From NCBI GenBank assembly GCA_022563285.1, contig JADFNQ010000045.1, positions 1 through 8,921 of the forward strand: 8,921 nt of DNA. Reading direction: 5' to 3'. This document shows, one piece after another, positions 5,735 through 8,921 of this stretch. Positions within the stretch are counted from its first letter, which is position 1; each line of letters begins with the position of its first letter. The notes beneath the pieces were generated by a model, which saw only the letters and a list, made by a program, of their open reading frames with translations, was not told the DNA's origin and did no database searches. The DNA comes from Chloroflexota bacterium. GTDB lineage: Bacteria; Chloroflexota; Dehalococcoidia; SM23-28-2; RBG-16-64-32. A program made the translations under genes and the position numbers.

Positions 5735-7036
5735 ATGCCTCAGTTGTTGACCCGCAACAAGTGGCTCTGGATAATAGGGGCCATCTTAATAAGCCTGTTC
5801 ATCTTCGCCGCCTGCGACGACGACGATGATGATAATGGCGTAGCGCCGGCAGGGGGGCCGCTGAAGATCGGCGTCCTGACCGCGTTCACCGGCGACCTGT
5901 CCGACTTCGGGCCGGCGCAGGAGAACGCGGCGCGACTGGCGGCGCAGGAGATCAACGCCGCCGGCGGGGTGCTGGGCCAGGACATCGAGATCGTGACCGG
6001 TGACACGGGCACTGACCCTTCGCAGGGGGTGACCGAGGCCACCCGGTTGGTCGAGATCGAGGGGGTGCACGCCATCCTGGGAGCGCTATCCAGCGGGGTG
6101 ACTCTGCCGATCGCCGAATCGGTGACCGGACCGAGCGGCGTCGTGCAGATATCGTCGGCCTCTACGTCGCCGGCCCTGACCGAGGCCGCCGACAACGACT
6201 TCCTGTTCCGGACCACGATCTCAGACGCTGCCCAGGGCATTATCCTGGCGCAGCTGGCTGCTGAGCTGGGGCTGACCAGCGTGTGCACCATGTTCATCAA
6301 CAACGCCTACGGCCAGGGTCTGTCGGAGATCTTCGCGGAGAACTTTGAGGCTGGGGGCGGTAGCGTGTCTCAGCAGGTGCCACACGAGTCAGAGCAGACC
6401 ACCTACGCCTCGGAGCTGGGCACGTGCACCGGCGAAGCCCCGGATGCGCTGGCCGCTATCGCCTACCCGGAGAGCGCGGGCGTGTTCCTGAGGGAGGCGG
6501 TTGAGGCAGGAGATGTAGGCACATTCCTGTTCGTGGATGGCACTAAGTCCACGGACATGTTTGACGACCTGGGCTGGGACCTGTTTGACGGCGCGCGGGG
6601 CACGGCTCCAGGCTCTATCCAGGTGCCGCAGGGCCCCGCGTTCGACGCCGCCTACGAGGCTGAGTACGGCGAGGCGCCGCCGCTGCCGTTCTTGCGAGAG
6701 ATGTACGACGCGACGTACCTGGTGGCGCTGGCGGCAGAGAAGGCCGGCTCCACCGACCCCACGGCGATCAGGGACGCCCTGCGGGATGTCGCCGGCGCGC
6801 CCGGCGAGGCGGTCAGCCCCGGCACTGACGGCTTTGCCTCAGCGCTGTCACTCATCGCAGCCGGGACCGACATCAACTACGAAGGGGCCGCCGGGCCCGT
6901 AGACCTGGACGTGAACGGGGATGTCCTTATCGGCGCCATCGAGACCTGGACGGTGGACGCCGCCAACGAAGACCTGGTCACTAACGACCTGTTCAAGGTT
7001 GACCTGACCACGGGCGAGGTGACGAAGATCGAATAG
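5735..7036 (+). CDS. Branched-chain/hydrophobic amino acid ABC transporter substrate-binding lipoprotein
   Basis: The 433-residue product is a type 1 periplasmic-binding-fold protein of the LivJ/LivK family that captures ligand outside the membrane and hands it to LivH/LivM-type permeases. It opens with a basic N-terminus, a hydrophobic helix (10-26) and the lipobox FAAC with the lipidated Cys at 27. Six Asp (28-33) and a short Gly/Pro linker follow. The mature domain starts at LKIGVLTAFTGDLSDFG (43-59), with AAQEINAAGGVLGQ (69-82), the ligand-contact region GALSSGVTLPIAE (116-128), SSASTSPAL (140-148), FINNAYGQG (187-195) and YDATYLVALAAEKAG (324-338). Cys184 and Cys231 could form a disulfide. 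The ligand could be Leu/Ile/Val, another amino acid, urea or an amide; sequence by eye cannot settle it. It is transcribed alone, facing livM, and ends at a strong terminator. I leave the symbol blank because livJ/livK specificity is not shown. Confidence 0.93.
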   Translation: MPQLLTRNKWLWIIGAILISLFIFAACDDDDDDNGVAPAGGPLKIGVLTAFTGDLSDFGPAQENAARLAAQEINAAGGVLGQDIEIVTGDTGTDPSQGVTEATRLVEIEGVHAILGALSSGVTLPIAESVTGPSGVVQISSASTSPALTEAADNDFLFRTTISDAAQGIILAQLAAELGLTSVCTMFINNAYGQGLSEIFAENFEAGGGSVSQQVPHESEQTTYASELGTCTGEAPDALAAIAYPESAGVFLREAVEAGDVGTFLFVDGTKSTDMFDDLGWDLFDGARGTAPGSIQVPQGPAFDAAYEAEYGEAPPLPFLREMYDATYLVALAAEKAGSTDPTAIRDALRDVAGAPGEAVSPGTDGFASALSLIAAGTDINYEGAAGPVDLDVNGDVLIGAIETWTVDAANEDLVTNDLFKVDLTTGEVTKIE

Positions 7037-7071
7037 GCGAGAGATCGCCGCCAAGCGGGAAGATAGTAGGT

Positions 7072-7111
7072 CTGGGGGCCTCTGCGTAAGAGGCCCCCAG
7101 TCTGTTTGTTG
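7072..7111 (+). terminator. Intrinsic terminator after the binding-protein gene
   Basis: A perfect 12-bp stem CTGGGGGCCTCT / AGAGGCCCCCAG (7072-7083 with 7089-7100) closes a 5-nt loop GCGTA, followed by the T-rich TCTGTTTGTTG (7101-7111). It lies 35 nt after the stop at 7036. On the minus strand the same stem follows the livM stop by about 18 nt, but the sequence after it has only scattered Ts, so action in that direction is likely weaker. Confidence 0.9.
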
Positions 7112-7118
7112 CTGCCGC

Positions 7119-8297
7119 CTAGTCAGATGGCAGTTCGGCCTGCTTGGGCGGGGCTCGCTCCTGGCCGCGGCGGCGTCTGGTATGGCGCTCCACCCAGATA
7201 GAGACCCGCCGCTCCTCCGGCATGAGCCCCTGCGGCCGCAGGAGCAGGACGATGACGATGAGGGCGCCCAGCACGAAGTCCCGGATGAAGAAGATACGGC
7301 TGCTGAGGGCGGTGGGGATATCGTACCCCTGGATCTGCAGGGTGGTGGTCCAGAGGCCCCAGACGATGTAGGCACCGAGGATGGCGCCCTTGTTGTTGCC
7401 GCTGCCGCCCACCATGAGCATGGCCCAGAAGATGAAGGTGCCGAAGAAGTGGGTAAAGGTGTCCGGTGAGATGGAGCTGTTGGCGTAGGCATAGATGGCG
7501 CCGCCCGTTCCAATGATCATGGCGCCCAGCACGAAGCCCTGGGACTTGAAGGCGAAGACGTTCTTGCCGCTGGCGGCGGTGGCCAGCTCATCCTCGCGCA
7601 GGGCGCGGAGGACGCGGCCCCAGGGGGAGCGGATCCCCCGCTCCAGCGCTATGTAGACGATGATGAGGACGACCACGGCGATGCCGAAGATGACGAATTT
7701 ATACTCGTCCGGCTCCACGAGATTACCCAGGGGCCGGGGGATGCCCGGGAGGCCGCGGGTGCCGTTGACCAGGCCGCGCTCCTCGATGGTGACGCGGCGC
7801 AACAGCTCGGCGATGCCGATGGTGGCGATGGCGAGGTAGTCCTCGCGCAGGCGCAGGGCGGGGATGGAGAGGAGGAAGGCGAGCACTCCCGAGAACAGGG
7901 CAGCGCCTGCTATCCCGAACAGGAAGGGCAGCCACTGGCCGCTGTCTAGCCAGGGGATGAAGTCCAGCTTATTGCCGAAACCGCCAACGTACCGGACGAA
8001 CTCACCGCTGGCGGGGGGTTTGGTGATGATGGCGGCGGTGTTGGCGCCCACGAGGAAGAAGGCCATGACGCCGAAGTTGAAGATGCCGGTGTAGCCCCAC
8101 TGGACGTTCAGGCCCAGGCTGATGATGGCGAAGATGGCGACAAAGGTGGCGAAGAAGGCGAGAAAGGGGATGACGGAATCGCGGATGTCCCAGCCGGAGC
8201 GTTCGGCGGGCATAATGACGATAGCGGCGGTGACGGCAAGGAAGGCGAGCGGCGTGATGAGTTGGCCAGCTTTTATGCGGCCCGCAGGCAGCCTCAT
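7119..8297 (-). CDS. livM: Branched-chain amino acid ABC transporter permease LivM
   Basis: This polytopic inner-membrane permease of 392 residues pairs with LivH to form the translocation path. Predicted membrane segments lie near 13-30, 43-62, 72-91, 122-146, 200-218, 252-271, 284-298, 302-320 and 336-353. The family hallmark in the coupling-loop region is LREDYLAIATIGIAELLRR (150-168), followed by NGTRGLPGIP (178-187). ALREDELATAASGKNVFAFK (232-251) and the terminal LLLRPQGLMPEER (351-363) are also typical. The soluble tail (364-392) is basic, with RHTRRRR at 371-377, and longer than usual. Its ATG overlaps the livH stop by 4 nt (ATGA), with AAGGTG 4 nt upstream as a Shine-Dalgarno inside livH, so the two are translationally coupled. 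The stop at 7119 faces the binding-protein gene across the terminator. The binding protein beside it is the probable partner; ATPase genes are not visible. Confidence 0.95.
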   Translation of the reverse strand: MRLPAGRIKAGQLITPLAFLAVTAAIVIMPAERSGWDIRDSVIPFLAFFATFVAIFAIISLGLNVQWGYTGIFNFGVMAFFLVGANTAAIITKPPASGEFVRYVGGFGNKLDFIPWLDSGQWLPFLFGIAGAALFSGVLAFLLSIPALRLREDYLAIATIGIAELLRRVTIEERGLVNGTRGLPGIPRPLGNLVEPDEYKFVIFGIAVVVLIIVYIALERGIRSPWGRVLRALREDELATAASGKNVFAFKSQGFVLGAMIIGTGGAIYAYANSSISPDTFTHFFGTFIFWAMLMVGGSGNNKGAILGAYIVWGLWTTTLQIQGYDIPTALSSRIFFIRDFVLGALIVIVLLLRPQGLMPEERRVSIWVERHTRRRRGQERAPPKQAELPSD

Positions 8298-8921
8298 GAC
8301 ACCTTCGCTCCGAACAGGCCGCGGGGCCGCAGCAGCAGGATGATGATTAGGATGATGAAGGCTACGGAGAACTTGTAACCAGAGGAGATGCCGATGTCCG
8401 GGCCGACGGCGACAAAGACTTCTTGACTGATGCCGACGATCATGCCGCCCACGAAGGCGCCCTGGGGGCTGCCGATGCCACCAAGGATGGTGGCCGCGAA
8501 CACGGGAACGAGAAGCACAAACCCCAGCTCCGGCTTGAGCTGGGCCTGTAGCGCCAGGAGGACGCCGGCCACCGCCACCAGCGTGCCGCCTATCAACCAG
8601 GTCCAGGTCACTATCTGGTCCGTGTTGATGCCTGAGACCTGGGCAAGATCTGAGTTATCGGCCATGGCGCGCATCGCCTTGCCCAGCTTGGTGCGGAAGA
8701 GCAGAACGTAGACCACAGCGGCCAGAACGATGGCGGCGAAGAAGATGAAGATCTGGTCGGTGACGATGCGGACGTCAAAGGGGAGGTCGGTGGTGGGACG
8801 GATGCCGGGGACGTAGAAGCGGGGGGAGGAGGACCAGAAGATCAGCATGAGGCTGCGCATGGCGATGGCGATGCCGAGAGAGGCGATGGCGAAGATGACG
8901 ATGCCGCTATGGCGGCGACGC
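8294..8921 (-). CDS. livH: Branched-chain amino acid ABC transporter permease LivH, N-terminus cut by window edge
   Basis: This is the second membrane permease of the LivHMGF-type importer. The visible 208 codons run in from the right edge in one frame. They begin RRRHSGIVIFAIASLG and continue through an internal Met at 8860 that is not the start; the hydrophobic segment carries straight on across it, so the gene begins outside the window. LivH hallmarks are MRAMADNSDLAQVSGINTD (82-100 of the visible part), the GG-containing membrane segments around WTWLIGGTLVAVAGVLLA, the motif FAATILGGIGSPQGAFVGG, and the C-terminal LLLRPRGLFG. About 85-100 residues of the usual 290-300 are missing. The gene leads directly into livM by an ATGA overlap. 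Its promoter is out of view. Confidence 0.95.
   Translation of the reverse strand, partial: RRRHSGIVIFAIASLGIAIAMRSLMLIFWSSSPRFYVPGIRPTTDLPFDVRIVTDQIFIFFAAIVLAAVVYVLLFRTKLGKAMRAMADNSDLAQVSGINTDQIVTWTWLIGGTLVAVAGVLLALQAQLKPELGFVLLVPVFAATILGGIGSPQGAFVGGMIVGISQEVFVAVGPDIGISSGYKFSVAFIILIIILLLRPRGLFGAKVS

Noticed and set aside
8855..8915. Repeating GGCGATG-like units at the right edge as a tandem repeat
   Set aside because: They are explained by Ala/Ile codons of a LivH membrane helix and the units are imperfect.
8860..8921. livH starting at the internal ATG at 8860
   Set aside because: The frame stays open to the window edge with typical LivH membrane sequence before this Met, so the true start is outside the window.
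1..8921. CRISPR arrays, transposases, tRNA or rRNA genes, defence or biosynthetic systems
   Set aside because: I looked across both strands and found no repeat-spacer pattern, transposase motif, tRNA-like fold or related gene set.

Overview
The window is a G+C-rich bacterial chromosome segment with eight protein genes, two of them cut by the window edges. No rRNA, tRNA, CRISPR array or insertion sequence is visible. GTG and TTG starts are used freely, the lipoprotein has an acidic Asp-rich tether behind its lipobox Cys, and a PDZ-less M50 protease sits upstream of tyrA-aroA. Together these suggest an environmental, probably uncultured bacterium. Chloroflexota (Dehalococcoidia-like) is my best guess, but it is an inference from style and not proven by any marker here.

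Left block (1-3153, minus strand): a likely operon reads M50 site-2-type protease, then tyrA-like prephenate dehydrogenase, then aroA (EPSP synthase, whose last codons fall off the left edge). The tyrA/aroA junction is tight, with 6 nt between stop and GTG start. A 7-bp G+C-rich inverted repeat covers both, which suggests translational coupling. These two enzymes serve aromatic amino acid synthesis: aroA makes EPSP on the way to chorismate, and tyrA draws prephenate toward tyrosine.

Middle block (3154-5734): an 81-bp divergent spacer separates the protease from a plus-strand gene for a 449-residue, strongly diverged nitroreductase-like protein with a TTG start behind a perfect Shine-Dalgarno. 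It runs tail to tail, 15 bp apart and with no terminator, into a minus-strand gene for a cytoplasmic protein. That protein has two PRC-barrel-like repeats and two BON-like domains. A 184-bp A+T-richer divergent spacer then precedes the transporter genes and holds a 10-bp and an 8-bp perfect inverted repeat around candidate promoters.

Right block (5735-8921): a lipoprotein substrate-binding protein of the branched-chain/hydrophobic amino acid ABC family is on the plus strand and ends in a near-ideal intrinsic terminator. Facing it on the minus strand are livM and livH permease genes with a 4-nt ATGA overlap; livH runs off the right edge. The ATPase genes (livG/livF) are not in the window. I see no clear evidence for a wholly new multi-gene system. 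The most novel-looking items are the nitroreductase-like protein, the PRC/BON protein and the repeat-bearing promoter region between the latter and the binding protein.
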